Assembly: GCA_030532135.1 (NCBI GenBank)
Contig: JAUNLT010000009.1
Location: 1 to 64,000, forward strand
Length of the DNA stretch: 64,000 bases
Origin: Lagierella massiliensis
Lineage (GTDB): Bacteria; Bacillota; Clostridia; Tissierellales; Peptoniphilaceae
Direction of reading: 5' to 3'
The position numbers and the translations under genes are program-made. Below, piece by piece: positions 8,966 through 18,402 of this stretch. Positions within the stretch are counted from its first letter, which is position 1, and each line of letters opens with the position of its first letter. The notes under the pieces are model-generated. The model did not search any database. It saw only the letters and a program-made list of their open reading frames with translations, and was not told where the DNA came from.

Positions 8966-9505
8966 TTACTTACCAGTCTTACCAACTTTACGTCTAATAT
9001 ATTCATCAGAGTATCTAAGACCTTTACCTTTATATGGTTCAGGCTTTCTATAATCTCTAACATTAGCAGTAAAGCTTCCAACTAATTGTTTATCTATTCC
9101 TGAAACCACAATAGTGTGTGCATCAGGTACTTCAACTGTAATTCCCTCAGGATCTTCAACTTCAATAGGATGAGAATATCCTAAGTTTAGTACAAGTTTA
9201 TTTCCACTCTTGCTTGCTCTATAACCAGTACCTTCAATTAACAAAGTCTTCTTAAAGCCTTCAGTTACACCCTCAATCATATTTGCTAACAAAGTTCTTG
9301 TTAGTCCATGAATAGATCTGTGGTGTTTACTTTCAGAAGGACGAGATATAGATATTATATTGTCTTCTATATTTATAGTCATATCCCTATCTAATTGTTG
9401 GTTAAGTTCTCCCTTTGGTCCCTTAACATGAACTAGATTCTTATCGCCGATTGTAACGTCAACGCCATTAGGGATTTCTATTGGTTTTAATCCAATTCTT
9501 GACAT
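8966..9505 (-). CDS. rplF: 50S ribosomal protein L6
   Basis: Binds 23S rRNA at the base of the L7/L12 stalk; 179 aa with two tandem L6 folds. The C-terminal [19 protein letters not shown] is the signature. It lies between rpsH and rplR in the standard spc order. Confidence 0.97.
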   Translation of the reverse strand: MSRIGLKPIEIPNGVDVTIGDKNLVHVKGPKGELNQQLDRDMTINIEDNIISISRPSESKHHRSIHGLTRTLLANMIEGVTEGFKKTLLIEGTGYRASKSGNKLVLNLGYSHPIEVEDPEGITVEVPDAHTIVVSGIDKQLVGSFTANVRDYRKPEPYKGKGLRYSDEYIRRKVGKTGK

Positions 9506-9531
9506 TTTAACCTCCTAAATAATACTATCTA

Positions 9532-9927
9532 TTACCAAACGTAACAGATAACCTCTCCACCTACACCTTCTTGTCTTGCAACCTTATCAGTCACAACGCC
9601 CTTTGATGTAGAGATTATTGCTATTCCAAGACCTCCAAGTACTCTTGGTAGCTCTTGAGCTTTAACATATACTCTAAGACCTGGTTTAGATATTCTCTTG
9701 ATTCCGGAGATTACTCTCTCTTCGTTAGGTCCGTATTTAAGATCTAAAGTAATAATACCTTGTTTGTCATCTTCTGTAACATTGAATCCGTTTATAAATC
9801 CTTCATCTAGAAGAATTTGAGCAACGTCTTTCTTTATTTTAGAAGAAGGTATCTCAACTGATTTATGTTTAGCATTATTTGCATTTCTAATTCTCGATAG
9901 CATATCTGCTATAGGATCTGTCATCAT
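9532..9927 (-). CDS. rpsH: 30S ribosomal protein S8
   Basis: Primary 16S rRNA-binding protein, 131 aa. The sequence [18 protein letters not shown] and the C-terminal [20 protein letters not shown] are typical. Two consecutive ATG codons follow AGGAGGAAGC, and either may be used. S8 is the autoregulator of the spc operon in E. coli; no equivalent target is evident here. Confidence 0.97.
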   Translation of the reverse strand: MMTDPIADMLSRIRNANNAKHKSVEIPSSKIKKDVAQILLDEGFINGFNVTEDDKQGIITLDLKYGPNEERVISGIKRISKPGLRVYVKAQELPRVLGGLGIAIISTSKGVVTDKVARQEGVGGEVICYVW

Positions 9928-9948
9928 AAAAGCTTCCTCCTCTCTATT

Positions 9949-10134
9949 TTACCAGCTTGCTTTTTTAACGCCTGGGATTTCGCCTCTATAAGCCAATTCT
10001 CTAAAGCATATACGACAAATTCCATACTTTCTCAAGTAAGCATGAGGTCTACCGCAAATTTTACATCTATTGTAAGCCCTAGTACTGTACTTAGCAGGCT
10101 TTTGTTGTTTAGCAATCATTGATTTCTTTGCCAC
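9949..10134 (-). CDS. rpsN: 30S ribosomal protein S14, zinc (type Z)
   Basis: Short 61-aa zinc-binding S14. Four cysteines in two CxxC pairs (CKIC and CRIC, residues about 24-43) form the zinc site, which distinguishes it from the longer Cys-free paralogue. It is in the normal position between rplE and rpsH. Confidence 0.97.
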   Translation of the reverse strand: MAKKSMIAKQQKPAKYSTRAYNRCKICGRPHAYLRKYGICRICFRELAYRGEIPGVKKASW

Positions 10135-10150
10135 TATATTCCTCCTTGGA

Positions 10151-10693
10151 TTACTTCTTAAATGGCATACCCATAAGTTCTAACAGCTTTCTAGACTCTT
10201 CGTCAGTTTGAGCTGTAGTTACAACTACGATATCCATTCCTCTAATTTCATCTACCATATCGTATTCTATTTCAGGAAATATAAGTTGTTCTTTGATTCC
10301 TAGAGAATAGTTACCTCTACCATCAAAAGAAGTATTTGAAACACCTCTAAAGTCCCTAACTCTTGGAAGGGATATGCTTACAAGTTTATCAAAGAAGTCA
10401 TACATCTTAGAACCTCTAAGAGTTACCTTACAACCTACACTCATTCCCTCTCTTAGCTTAAAGTTTGCTATTGACTTTTTAGCCTTTGTAACAACAGGTC
10501 TTTGGCCTGTAATAGTCATTAAATCTCTAACTGCAGATTCCACAGCTTTTGGGTTGTCTTTAGAAGATCCAAGTCCAATGTTGATAACAATCTTTTCAAG
10601 CTTTGGAACTTGCATTACATTTTCATACCCAAAATGTTCTGTGATTGCAGGTATAACTTCATTTCTGTATCTTTCAACTAATCTGGAAGTCAC
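10151..10693 (-). CDS. rplE: 50S ribosomal protein L5
   Basis: 5S rRNA-binding protein of the central protuberance, 180 aa. Signatures are [20 protein letters not shown] and [20 protein letters not shown]. It lies 15 bases after rplX and has a GAGGGGG ribosome binding site. Confidence 0.97.
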   Translation of the reverse strand: MTSRLVERYRNEVIPAITEHFGYENVMQVPKLEKIVINIGLGSSKDNPKAVESAVRDLMTITGQRPVVTKAKKSIANFKLREGMSVGCKVTLRGSKMYDFFDKLVSISLPRVRDFRGVSNTSFDGRGNYSLGIKEQLIFPEIEYDMVDEIRGMDIVVVTTAQTDEESRKLLELMGMPFKK

Positions 10694-10708
10694 TAAATTA
10701 CCCCCTCA

Positions 10709-11017
10709 CTACTTTATAGCTTTATTGTCAGCTTTTGAAACTCTTGTTTTCTTTCCTGACTCAACCTTATATCCTATTCTAACGCCCTTTCCAAGCTTAG
10801 AATCATAATACATTACATTTGATGCATCGATAGCGCCTTCAGTCTTAACAATCCCTCCAGGGTTTTGAGGTCCTTGGGATTTAACGTGTTTAGTTTGAAT
10901 GTTAACACCTTCAACGATCACTTTATTTATCTTAGGAAAAGTCTTTAATACTTTACCTTTCTTACCTTTATCTGCACCGGCAACTACAATTACCGTATCA
11001 TCTTTTTTAATTCTCAT
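10709..11017 (-). CDS. rplX: 50S ribosomal protein L24
   Basis: Assembly-initiating 50S protein with a KOW motif (TVIVVAGADKGKKGKVLK), 102 aa from the chosen start. MRIKKDD is preceded by GGAGGTGTATCAC, so the ATG at 11017 is preferred over an upstream in-frame start at 11032 that lies in the ribosome binding site. It follows rplN closely. Confidence 0.96.
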   Translation of the reverse strand: MRIKKDDTVIVVAGADKGKKGKVLKTFPKINKVIVEGVNIQTKHVKSQGPQNPGGIVKTEGAIDASNVMYYDSKLGKGVRIGYKVESGKKTRVSKADNKAIK

Positions 11018-11032
11018 GTGATACACCTCCAA

Positions 11033-11401
11033 CTATATAACTTCAGGTGCCAAAGAAATTATCTTCATGAAGTTTCCGGATCTTAACTCTCTTGTTACAG
11101 TACCAAAGATTCTAGTACCTACCGGATTCTTATCATCTTTTACAATTACCGCTGCATTGTCGTCAAATCTAATATGACTTCCGTCATTTCTACTCACACC
11201 TGTCTTAGTTCTAACTATAACAGCTTTAACAACATCACCCTTCTTTACAACTCCTCCAGGTGTTGCACTTTTAACGGTACAAACTACTATATCCCCAATA
11301 TTAGCGTACTTTCTCTTAGTACCCCCTAAAACTCTTATAACTAGTAGTTCTTTCGCACCAGAGTTATCTGCTACTCTTAAACGACTTTCTTGTTGAATCA
11401 T
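11033..11401 (-). CDS. rplN: 50S ribosomal protein L14
   Basis: Binds 23S rRNA at the subunit interface; 122 aa. The N-terminal [20 protein letters not shown] and the conserved FDDNAAVIV and [12 protein letters not shown] segments identify it. It lies between rpsQ and rplX. Confidence 0.98.
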   Translation of the reverse strand: MIQQESRLRVADNSGAKELLVIRVLGGTKRKYANIGDIVVCTVKSATPGGVVKKGDVVKAVIVRTKTGVSRNDGSHIRFDDNAAVIVKDDKNPVGTRIFGTVTRELRSGNFMKIISLAPEVI

Positions 11402-11426
11402 TTAGTTTCTCCTTTCTAGTATAAGA

Positions 11427-11681
11427 TTATTTTGCTCTTTCGAGGATTTCAACTACTCTCCATCTCTTTTCTCTAGAGATTGGTTTAGTTTCCATTATCT
11501 TAACTTTGTCCCCAATATTGCAGTCATTATTTTCGTCATGAGCTTTGAACTTAGTAGTTTTCTTCATTTGCTTAGCGTAAAGTGAATGAGAAACAAAAGT
11601 GTTAACAGCTACCACGACAGTTTTATCCATTTTATCGGATACAACAGTACCGATTATTGTTTTTCTTTGATTTCTTTCCAT
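11427..11681 (-). CDS. rpsQ: 30S ribosomal protein S17
   Basis: Small OB-fold 16S rRNA-binding protein, 84 aa. The sequence [19 protein letters not shown] and the C-terminal [16 protein letters not shown] are diagnostic. It starts three bases after the rpmC stop, suggesting coupling. Confidence 0.97.
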   Translation of the reverse strand: MERNQRKTIIGTVVSDKMDKTVVVAVNTFVSHSLYAKQMKKTTKFKAHDENNDCNIGDKVKIMETKPISREKRWRVVEILERAK

Positions 11682-11684
11682 AGA

Positions 11685-11891
11685 TTAAGCCTCCTTACCG
11701 ATATTAAGCTCTCGCTCTCTTACGATTGTCTTAATGCGGGCTATATCTCTTTTTACTCCACCTATTCTCATAGGGTTTTCCAACTGTCCAGTTGCCAATT
11801 GAAAACGTAGGTTAAAAAGCTCAACCTTCAAATCCTTTAAAGAACTTTGTAATTCAGCATCAGACATTTGACGTATTTCTTTAGTTTTCAT
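11685..11891 (-). CDS. rpmC: 50S ribosomal protein L29
   Basis: Exit-tunnel rim protein, 68 aa from [15 protein letters not shown]. The family consensus places the start at the ATG at 11891, which overlaps the last codons of rplP by 11 bases; a longer upstream reading to 11963 is not supported. The overlap implies translational coupling to rplP. Confidence 0.95.
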   Translation of the reverse strand: MKTKEIRQMSDAELQSSLKDLKVELFNLRFQLATGQLENPMRIGGVKRDIARIKTIVRERELNIGKEA

Positions 11892-12321
11892 CAGCTTCAC
11901 CGTCCATTTCCATATTGTCACGAGCCACAAACTTCGTCTTAATTGGAAGTTTATGTGCCGCAAGTCTCATAGCTTCTCTTGCAACACTTTCAGGAACACC
12001 TGACATTTCAAATAAAATTCTACCAGGCTTTACAACTGCTACCCAGTACTCTGGATTACCTTTACCAGAACCCATACGCACTTCAGCAGGCTTCTCAGTT
12101 ACTGGTTTGTCTGGAAATACTTTTATCCAAATATTTCCGCCCCTCTTAATATATCTAGTCATCGCACGTCTTGCGGCTTCTATTTGATTAGCAGTCATCC
12201 AGCAAGGCTCTAAAGCTTGAAGGCCAAAATCACCATAAGCTAAATTGTTTCCCTTGTGAGCTTTACCGGTCATTCTACCTCTGTGAACCTTACGATGCTT
12301 AACTCTTTTAGGCATTAACAT
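11881..12321 (-). CDS. rplP: 50S ribosomal protein L16
   Basis: Binds 23S rRNA near the peptidyl-transferase and A-site region; 146 aa. The start [20 protein letters not shown] and the motif [12 protein letters not shown] are typical. The arginine in the GRMTGKA-type loop is present, as in other bacteria. It overlaps rpmC by 11 bases. Confidence 0.98.
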   Translation of the reverse strand: MLMPKRVKHRKVHRGRMTGKAHKGNNLAYGDFGLQALEPCWMTANQIEAARRAMTRYIKRGGNIWIKVFPDKPVTEKPAEVRMGSGKGNPEYWVAVVKPGRILFEMSGVPESVAREAMRLAAHKLPIKTKFVARDNMEMDGEADEN

Positions 12322-12341
12322 AGATTCTTTCCTCCTATGAA

Positions 12342-13079
12342 TTAATTGTTTTCTGATTGACCTCTATTATTTCTCTTTGGGTTATTTCTTCTATTTCTCT
12401 TGTTTCTTCTCTTGTTGTCTTTGATTTCAGGTAATTCCGCTTCCTTCATTCCTGGAAGAACTTCACCTTTGTAAATCCAAACTTTTACTCCAAGTTTTCC
12501 ATAAGTAGTATCAGCTTCAGCAAAGCCATAACTTATGTCTGCTCTTAGAGTTTGAAGAGGAATAGTACCTTCACTATAACCCTCAGTTCTAGCCATATCA
12601 GCTCCACCAACACGACCAGAAACAGAAGTCTTAACCCCTTTAGCTCCAGCTCTCATACTTCTTTGAATTGCTTGTTTCATAGCTCTTCTAAAAGATACTC
12701 TTCTTTCAAGAGAAGCTGCGATATTTTCAGCAACAAGTTGAGCATCAAGGTCAGGTCTTTTTACTTCTTCTACATTTATAATAACTTGCTTGTCAGTTAG
12801 TTTTTCTAATTTATTTCTTAATACTTCAACACCGGCACCTTGTCTACCTATTACCATTCCCGGTTTTGCAGTATTTATAGTTACTTTTATCTTATTTGAA
12901 GCTCTTTCAATGTGAATTTCGGAAACGCCGGATAAGTAAACTTCCTCTTTTACCATTTCACGAATCTTTTTGTCCTCAACTAGTAAGTCAGCGAAATCTT
13001 TCTTATCCGCAAACCACTTAGAGCTCCAGTCTTTTATTACACCTACTCTTATACCGTGGGGATTAACTTTTTGACCCAT
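12342..13079 (-). CDS. rpsC: 30S ribosomal protein S3
   Basis: Head protein at the mRNA entry tunnel, 245 aa. The KH domain (about 40-110: [20 protein letters not shown]) and the C-terminal S3 domain ([18 protein letters not shown]) are complete. The last 30 residues form a basic, Asn/Arg-rich tail that is longer than the core and looks disordered. It lies 15 bases after rplV. Confidence 0.98.
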   Translation of the reverse strand: MGQKVNPHGIRVGVIKDWSSKWFADKKDFADLLVEDKKIREMVKEEVYLSGVSEIHIERASNKIKVTINTAKPGMVIGRQGAGVEVLRNKLEKLTDKQVIINVEEVKRPDLDAQLVAENIAASLERRVSFRRAMKQAIQRSMRAGAKGVKTSVSGRVGGADMARTEGYSEGTIPLQTLRADISYGFAEADTTYGKLGVKVWIYKGEVLPGMKEAELPEIKDNKRRNKRNRRNNPKRNNRGQSENN

Positions 13080-13094
13080 ATTCGCTTACCCTCC

Positions 13095-13430
13095 TTATTC
13101 TCTTTCCTTAACAACAACGCCAACATGGCTTGATCTCTTTAAAATCGGATAAGCTGAACCCTTAGCCTTTGGTCTCCATCTTTTCATTACAGGAGCCTGG
13201 TTGGCATAAGCGTGGGCTACAATAAGCTCATCTCTGTCCAAGTTGAAATTATGCTCTGCATTTGCAATAGCAGATTTTAAAACTTTTTCTAGAATTCTAG
13301 CTCCTTTTTTAGGAGTGAATTTTAAAATAGCTAGAGCATCATCAACATTTTTACCTCTAATTTCTTTGCAAATAAAGTTAACTTTAAGAGGTGATATTCT
13401 TTCGTATTTAGAAATAGCTCTTACTTCCAT
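13095..13430 (-). CDS. rplV: 50S ribosomal protein L22
   Basis: Exit-tunnel protein, 111 aa. A beta-hairpin reaches the tunnel constriction (APVMKRWRPKAKGSAYPILK). The N-terminal ISPLKVNFICKEIRGK is typical. It lies between rpsS and rpsC. Confidence 0.98.
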   Translation of the reverse strand: MEVRAISKYERISPLKVNFICKEIRGKNVDDALAILKFTPKKGARILEKVLKSAIANAEHNFNLDRDELIVAHAYANQAPVMKRWRPKAKGSAYPILKRSSHVGVVVKERE

Positions 13431-13441
13431 ATCCTGTCCTC

Positions 13442-13726
13442 CTATCTAACCTTACTACCTTTTTCATTTTTACCAACATGTCCTCTATAAGTTCTAGTTA
13501 CAACGAACTCACCTAACTTATTTCCAACCATGTCTTCAGTTATATAAATCGGTAAATGCTTTCTACCATCATGTACCGCAATAGTGTGTCCAACGAATTG
13601 TGGAAAAATTGTAGATCTACGAGACCAAGTTTTTATAACTTGTTTCTTGCCTTCAGCGTTTAAAGCTTCAACCTTCTTTAGAAGGTGATCGTCACAAAAT
13701 GGTCCTTTTTTAACGGATCTTCCCAT
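13442..13726 (-). CDS. rpsS: 30S ribosomal protein S19
   Basis: Head protein that contacts S13 and tRNA; 94 aa. The sequence [19 protein letters not shown] and the segment [20 protein letters not shown] are diagnostic. It follows rplB by 14 bases. Confidence 0.98.
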   Translation of the reverse strand: MGRSVKKGPFCDDHLLKKVEALNAEGKKQVIKTWSRRSTIFPQFVGHTIAVHDGRKHLPIYITEDMVGNKLGEFVVTRTYRGHVGKNEKGSKVR

Positions 13727-13740
13727 TAAAGCCCTCCTTA

Positions 13741-14574
13741 TTACTTAGTTCTTCTTCTTACAATGTACTGATTAGACTTCTTAGATTTCTTTCTAGTCTT
13801 AAGTCCAAGAGCTGGTTTACCCCAAGGTGTAGATGGAGCTGGACGTCCAATAGGTGCTCTACCTTCACCACCACCATGAGGGTGATCAACAGGGTTCATC
13901 GCTGAACCTCTAACATGAGGTCTTTTACCTAAGTGTCTACTTCTTCCCGCCTTGCCGACAGTTACAAGTTCGTGAGTTATATTTCCAACTTGTCCTATAG
14001 TTGCCCTACATTCAAGATGGATTAGTCTAAACTCCCCTGATGGCAATCTCAACTGAGCAAAGTTTCCTTCTTTAGCCATTAATTGAGCCTCTGCTCCTGC
14101 CGTTCTAACCAATTGTCCACCTTTACCTGGTTTTAATTCCACATTGTGAACTGTAGTACCAACAGGAATATCTCTTAACTTTAGAGCGTTTCCTATCATA
14201 ATATCAGCATTTTCGCCTGATTCAATAGTGTATCCAACCTTTAGTCCATGAGGAGCTAAGATATATCTCTTTTCACCATCAGCATAGTTTAAAAGAGCTA
14301 TGTTGGCAGTTCTATTAGGATCGTATTCAATTGAAGCAACAGTTGCAGGTATACCATCCTTGTCTCTTTTAAAGTCAATTATTCTATATTTTCTCTTAGC
14401 ACCGCCACCTCTGTGACGAACAGTAATTCTACCATATGAGTTTCTACCACCTGATTTATTTAAATTCACTAGAAGTGATTTTTCAGGCTTTTTATCCTTT
14501 GCAATTTCTTCAAAGCTTAGTACGGACATTCCACGTACGCCGGCAGAGGTTGGTTTGTATTTTCTAATAGCCAT
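13741..14574 (-). CDS. rplB: 50S ribosomal protein L2
   Basis: Essential for subunit association and the peptidyl-transferase centre; 277 aa. The C-terminal motif [20 protein letters not shown] contains the conserved histidine. It is in the normal order between rplW and rpsS. Confidence 0.99.
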   Translation of the reverse strand: MAIRKYKPTSAGVRGMSVLSFEEIAKDKKPEKSLLVNLNKSGGRNSYGRITVRHRGGGAKRKYRIIDFKRDKDGIPATVASIEYDPNRTANIALLNYADGEKRYILAPHGLKVGYTIESGENADIMIGNALKLRDIPVGTTVHNVELKPGKGGQLVRTAGAEAQLMAKEGNFAQLRLPSGEFRLIHLECRATIGQVGNITHELVTVGKAGRSRHLGKRPHVRGSAMNPVDHPHGGGEGRAPIGRPAPSTPWGKPALGLKTRKKSKKSNQYIVRRRTK

Positions 14575-14589
14575 TTAATTACCTCCTAA

Positions 14590-14886
14590 TTATAATCCTT
14601 CAAAGAATTCAATTTCTTTTGAATCTGGTGTTAAAGTTATAATAGCTTTTTTCCACGCTGGAGTCATTCCTTGGTTTTGTCCCATTCTCTTTAATTTTCC
14701 AGGAACATTCATAGTGTTGACCTTAGCTACTTTAACTCCTTCGCCAAAAACAACTTCAATTGCTTTTTTTATCTCTGATTTATTTGCATTCTTAGCAACC
14801 TTGAAAGTATAGACATTGTTGTCCATCTTGTCCATGGAAGCTTCAGTGATTATCGGTTTAATAATAATATCGTAAGGTGACATCAT
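14590..14886 (-). CDS. rplW: 50S ribosomal protein L23
   Basis: Exit-tunnel protein and docking site for trigger factor and SRP, 98 aa. The sequence [16 protein letters not shown] and the C-terminal [19 protein letters not shown] identify it. Two ATG codons occur at the start; the first overlaps the rplD stop as TAATG, so the genes are coupled. Confidence 0.96.
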   Translation of the reverse strand: MMSPYDIIIKPIITEASMDKMDNNVYTFKVAKNANKSEIKKAIEVVFGEGVKVAKVNTMNVPGKLKRMGQNQGMTPAWKKAIITLTPDSKEIEFFEGL

Positions 14887-15509
14887 TATGCGAACACCTC
14901 CTCAATCTTCTTAACTGCATCTTGAGTCATTATAAGTGAGTCGTGTTTTAAAATATCGTAGACATTTATCTTGTCTGCAGAAGCAACGCTAACTCCAGGA
15001 ATATTTCTGAAAGAGTTGAAAATTTGAGCATTGTCAGTATCTATTACAATCAAAGCCTTATTTAAAGCGTTAATGTTCTTTAAAACACCCTTTGCAGCTC
15101 TAGTGCTGAAATTATCAAGTTTCAAAGCATCTAAAACAATTAGTTCTTCGTCATTAACCTTAGAAGTAAGCACTGACTTAACAGCAAGTCTCTTAACCTT
15201 CTTAGGCAATTTATAACTGTAATCCCTTGGTTTTGGCGCGAATACAATTCCGCCACCTTTCCATTGAGGACTTCTAATACTACCTTGACGAGCACGTCCT
15301 GTACCCTTTTGTCTCCAAGGTTTTTTTCCTCCGCCTCTGACTTCAGCTCTTGTCTTTGCGGATTGAGTGCCTTGTCTTTTATTTGCAAGTTGATTTCTTA
15401 CAACTTCGTAAACGACATGTTCATTTACTTCTACGCCAAATATATCTTCTTTTAAATCTATATTACCAACTGATTCACCTTGTTGGTTTAACATTTTAAT
15501 GCTAGGCAT
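14886..15509 (-). CDS. rplD: 50S ribosomal protein L4
   Basis: Early-assembly 50S protein with a tunnel-constriction loop, 207 aa. The loop ([20 protein letters not shown]) is intact. In E. coli L4 represses the S10 operon through its leader, and the structured leader of this operon (16523-16722) is a possible but unproven target. It lies between rplC and rplW. Confidence 0.98.
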   Translation of the reverse strand: MPSIKMLNQQGESVGNIDLKEDIFGVEVNEHVVYEVVRNQLANKRQGTQSAKTRAEVRGGGKKPWRQKGTGRARQGSIRSPQWKGGGIVFAPKPRDYSYKLPKKVKRLAVKSVLTSKVNDEELIVLDALKLDNFSTRAAKGVLKNINALNKALIVIDTDNAQIFNSFRNIPGVSVASADKINVYDILKHDSLIMTQDAVKKIEEVFA

Positions 15510-15529
15510 ATTCCATCCCCCTTCCTAAA

Positions 15530-16159
15530 CTATTTAGTCTTTACAGACTCTCTTAATGTTACAAGTCCACCTTTAGGTCCGGGAACTGCTCCCTTAACTA
15601 AAATTAAATTCTTATCTGCGTCAACTTTAACAACTTTAAGGTTTTGAACTGTTACTCGCTCATTACCCATCTTACCGCTACCTTTTCTACCTTTGAAAAC
15701 ACGTCCTGGATATGCAGAAGCAGATCTTGCACCTGCCACTCTATGAGATTTAGAACCGTGAGCTTCAGGTCCTCTACCATAGTTGTATCTTACTATAGCT
15801 CCTTGAGTTCCCTTACCTTTAGAAGTTCCAAATACATCAATTCTCTCAACGTCATTAAACACGTCAACCTTAATTTCAGAACCAAGTTCATAAGTAGATA
15901 AATCGTCTACACGAAATTCTCTTAGGTACTTCTTGTATCCGGCATTTGCCTTGTCAAGATGACCTTTCAGAGGTTGGTTAACTTTATGTTCTTTCATATC
16001 TACATAACCAACTTGAATTGCATTATATCCGTCAGTATCAACTGACTTAATTTGAGTAACTATCATAGGGCCTGCCTCTATAACAGTTACAGGAATAAGC
16101 TGTCCATCTTCAGCGAAAATTTGAGTCATTCCTATTTTCTTTCCCAATATACTCTTCAT
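15530..16159 (-). CDS. rplC: 50S ribosomal protein L3
   Basis: Primary 23S-binding protein whose loop approaches the peptidyl-transferase centre, 209 aa. MKSILGKKIGMTQIF is the consensus start and is preceded by GGAGGTGTGCTC, so I chose the ATG at 16159; the GTG at 16165 overlaps the ribosome binding site. The sequence KGTQGAIVRYNYGRGPEAHG is present. Confidence 0.97.
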   Translation of the reverse strand: MKSILGKKIGMTQIFAEDGQLIPVTVIEAGPMIVTQIKSVDTDGYNAIQVGYVDMKEHKVNQPLKGHLDKANAGYKKYLREFRVDDLSTYELGSEIKVDVFNDVERIDVFGTSKGKGTQGAIVRYNYGRGPEAHGSKSHRVAGARSASAYPGRVFKGRKGSGKMGNERVTVQNLKVVKVDADKNLILVKGAVPGPKGGLVTLRESVKTK

Positions 16160-16213
16160 GAGCACACCTCCTAATTACTTACAGCGGATTGTCCACTTAC
16201 AATCATACTAAGA

Positions 16214-16522
16214 TTAAAGCTTAATCTCGATATCAACACCTGCTGGAAGATTTAACTTCTTTAAAGCTTCAATAGTGTTTTGATTAGGTTCAACGATATC
16301 GATTAATCTTTTATGTGTTCTTTGCTCGAACTGCTCTCTACTGTCCTTGTACTTGTGAACAGCTCTTAAAATAGTTACAACTTCTTTTTCTGTTGGAAGA
16401 GGAATAGGTCCTGAAACCTTAGCTCCTGTTCTCTTAGTTGCATCTACGATTTTGTGAGCAGATTGATCGATTAACTCATGATCATAAGCTCTTAGTCTAA
16501 TTCTTATCTTTTGTTTTGCCAT
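16214..16522 (-). CDS. rpsJ: 30S ribosomal protein S10
   Basis: Head protein of the 30S subunit and NusE component of antitermination complexes, 102 aa. [19 protein letters not shown] is the consensus N-terminus, and AAGGAGGTGCC lies just upstream, so the ATG at 16522 is chosen over the upstream in-frame start at 16531. It is the first gene of the ribosomal run, behind a long structured leader. Confidence 0.98.
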   Translation of the reverse strand: MAKQKIRIRLRAYDHELIDQSAHKIVDATKRTGAKVSGPIPLPTEKEVVTILRAVHKYKDSREQFEQRTHKRLIDIVEPNQNTIEALKKLNLPAGVDIEIKL

Positions 16523-16722
16523 TATAGGCACCTCCTTGATTTTTTGGAAGCGTCTGATTACTTTTCGGCATCAACCCATCCGGGTGTATCGTGTCTTAAT
16601 TTTTTAAAGACCTTTCGGTCTAAGTAATCTTTTTCGCCCGAATCCCATCGGACTTACTCCACGGAAATTCCCTGAAAACCTCAGCAACCTACCGTTTCTA
16701 CGCTTTTCCTATTTTTGACACT
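16523..16722 (-). promoter_or_regulatory. Structured 5' leader of the S10 operon
   Basis: About 200 bases of untranslated leader. Visible minus-strand hairpins are AGACC-GAAA-GGTCT (16608-16621), ACCC-GGAT-GGGT (16574-16585), and CCGA/TCGG around TGGGAT, with an outer AGTAA/TTACT pairing. The density of GNRA-like and short perfect stems suggests a folded regulatory RNA, perhaps for a ribosomal protein. I cannot assign it to a known family. Confidence 0.5.
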
Positions 16723-16727
16723 CATAC

Positions 16728-16756
16728 ATTATACAAGACAAATGACTTTAATGCAA
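16728..16756 (-). promoter_or_regulatory. Main promoter of the ribosomal operon
   Basis: TTGCAT (16751-16756), a 17-base spacer and a perfect TATAAT (16728-16733) on the minus strand. It would start transcription near 16721, about 200 bases before rpsJ. Confidence 0.8.
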
Positions 16757-16865
16757 GTTTTTTTTGAAATTTAATTAAATTTTTTTCTTACATTAATATA
16801 TAAGCTAATATAGTTTTTTATTTTTCTTCAAATGCCATGTACCTTTAAAATTTATGTCAAAATAA

Positions 16866-16909
16866 AAAGATTAAAATTTACAAATACGTATTTGTAAATT
16901 TTAATCTTT
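16866..16909 (-). terminator. Long perfect palindrome, terminator of the Wzy-like gene
   Basis: Two 22-base arms form a perfect 44-base palindrome starting 6 bases past the stop of the 16916-18304 gene. On the minus strand it is followed by TTTTTATTTTG, which fits a rho-independent terminator. The rest of the interval between 16757 and 16865 is AT-rich, and I see no gene in it. Confidence 0.75.
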
Positions 16910-16915
16910 AGTTGT

Positions 16916-18304
16916 TTATTTTTTATTCTTATTTTTAAGTACCGTCTTATCTAATACCTTAGAAAATATCCCCATTAAAATACCAGCTAATATTACAATG
17001 GCCCATATGCTGTTAAATACATAGTCCGCATATCCTCCATGTAGAGCAAGTAGAAACGCCACAGTTAAATATGAGAATAAAGAAAGGTTTATTGCAGTTT
17101 TTGGAAGTCTTGTAAATATCAAGTTCAGCATAAAAAACACTATCGGAACATGTATCATGGCAATTAATATCCCCAAAACTCCAAAGTTTGAATAAGCTTC
17201 TCCTAAGAATAAACCATTATAAACCCCTGCCTGACCAGTTCTTATGCCTAAGTAATTTACAGACTGCATAACTACTGATGAGGATCTTACAACCTTATCA
17301 AATCCAAAAAAAGTCTCTCCTATTATCTTAGGCATTGAGGCTCCTGCTAAAGGTAACATCCTGTAAGTAAAAACCTCCAAATGAAGTAAAAAACCCATTG
17401 GTGTAGTTATAAAAAACCTCGAAAGTACAGGATTGTCAAAGGATAAAATCCTGTCTAAACCCACCTTGGAAACAAAATAATACATAAGATTTAAGGTTAA
17501 AAATCCTATTAATCCAAATAAAGTGAACACTCTTGTCTTTATATGATCTCCATATATTATGGATATTACTATAAAATTTAACCAGTACATTACTAAGGTA
17601 GCTTTTTGTAGATTGTAAAATACCATTATATTTGAAAATAAAAACAGTATCACAAATAACAAAATCCATCTTTTTTCTTTGGTTTTTCTAGCTTGTACAT
17701 ACGCTATATAGGACAAAAACGGCGTCATTGTTAGGGCAAGTATATTTTTTATATATTCAGATATTCCACTAAACTCTTTTGATATTACATTTCTTAAAAC
17801 TGAAAGTTCATATGCAGAACTTCCCCTTAACATGGCTATAAAAGGGTTATGGTCTATCCCTAGTTTAATAAATACATATACTACTGATAATATACACAGT
17901 ACAGAGGCTAATAGGATTGTAATAAACAAAGCATCTTGAGAACTCTTCTCTACAACACTTCTATTTCTATATTCTTGATATTCTTCAGGATTATACTTAA
18001 AAATTTTGTTAAATATTACGATGATTGAAGGAAACATAATCATCATTGCAGAAAGTATAAAAAAAGCATCTCTCATTATCTGCCAATGTCTTATGTATCT
18101 CATCATAGAATGATTAGCAAGCTTTAAATTCAACAATGTAGTTCCTATATATGAAAGAAAATACAAAAAATAAAAAGAAAACGCAACTGGTCCAAGTCTA
18201 GACAAAGATAGTGTACCTGCCGCTTTTTTATATAAATAAATTGAAGTAATTGTTGTAGTAATAAAGAAAAACAGTATATATGTGTTTTGTATGTTAAATA
18301 CCAT
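16916..18304 (-). CDS. Polytopic membrane protein, Wzy-like oligosaccharide polymerase
   Basis: A 462-aa integral membrane protein with about 11-12 hydrophobic helices and one larger extracytoplasmic loop (about 290-360) before the last four helices. This topology and the general sequence character match O-antigen/oligosaccharide repeat-unit polymerases, which join undecaprenyl-linked units outside the membrane. No short diagnostic motif exists for this family, so the call rests on topology. It stands alone; glycosyltransferase and UDP-sugar epimerase genes lie 8 kb away. An extended -10 promoter (TGCTATAAT, 18324-18332) precedes it. It could also be another uncharacterised multi-helix protein. 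Confidence 0.5.
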   Translation of the reverse strand: MVFNIQNTYILFFFITTTITSIYLYKKAAGTLSLSRLGPVAFSFYFLYFLSYIGTTLLNLKLANHSMMRYIRHWQIMRDAFFILSAMMIMFPSIIVIFNKIFKYNPEEYQEYRNRSVVEKSSQDALFITILLASVLCILSVVYVFIKLGIDHNPFIAMLRGSSAYELSVLRNVISKEFSGISEYIKNILALTMTPFLSYIAYVQARKTKEKRWILLFVILFLFSNIMVFYNLQKATLVMYWLNFIVISIIYGDHIKTRVFTLFGLIGFLTLNLMYYFVSKVGLDRILSFDNPVLSRFFITTPMGFLLHLEVFTYRMLPLAGASMPKIIGETFFGFDKVVRSSSVVMQSVNYLGIRTGQAGVYNGLFLGEAYSNFGVLGILIAMIHVPIVFFMLNLIFTRLPKTAINLSLFSYLTVAFLLALHGGYADYVFNSIWAIVILAGILMGIFSKVLDKTVLKNKNKK

Positions 18305-18323
18305 AAATTCCTCCTTTCGTTTT

Positions 18324-18380
18324 ATTATAGCACAGTTATCTACAAGTTTTACCTATTGAAACACCTATGTTTTTCTGTAA
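18324..18380. promoter_or_regulatory. Divergent promoters between the polymerase and binding-protein genes
   Basis: On the minus strand TGCTATAAT (18324-18332) is an extended -10 for the Wzy-like gene. On the plus strand TTGAAA (18356-18361) is followed after 16-17 bases by TAATAAT for the lipoprotein gene. Neither has a perfect partner box. Confidence 0.5.
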
Positions 18381-18402
18381 TAATATCTATCAGGAGGTTA
18401 GT

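Noticed and set aside
16866..16909. Perfect 44-base palindrome as mobile-element end or replication site
   Set aside because: Its place just after a stop codon and the T-rich minus-strand flank fit a terminator, and no partner repeat is seen.
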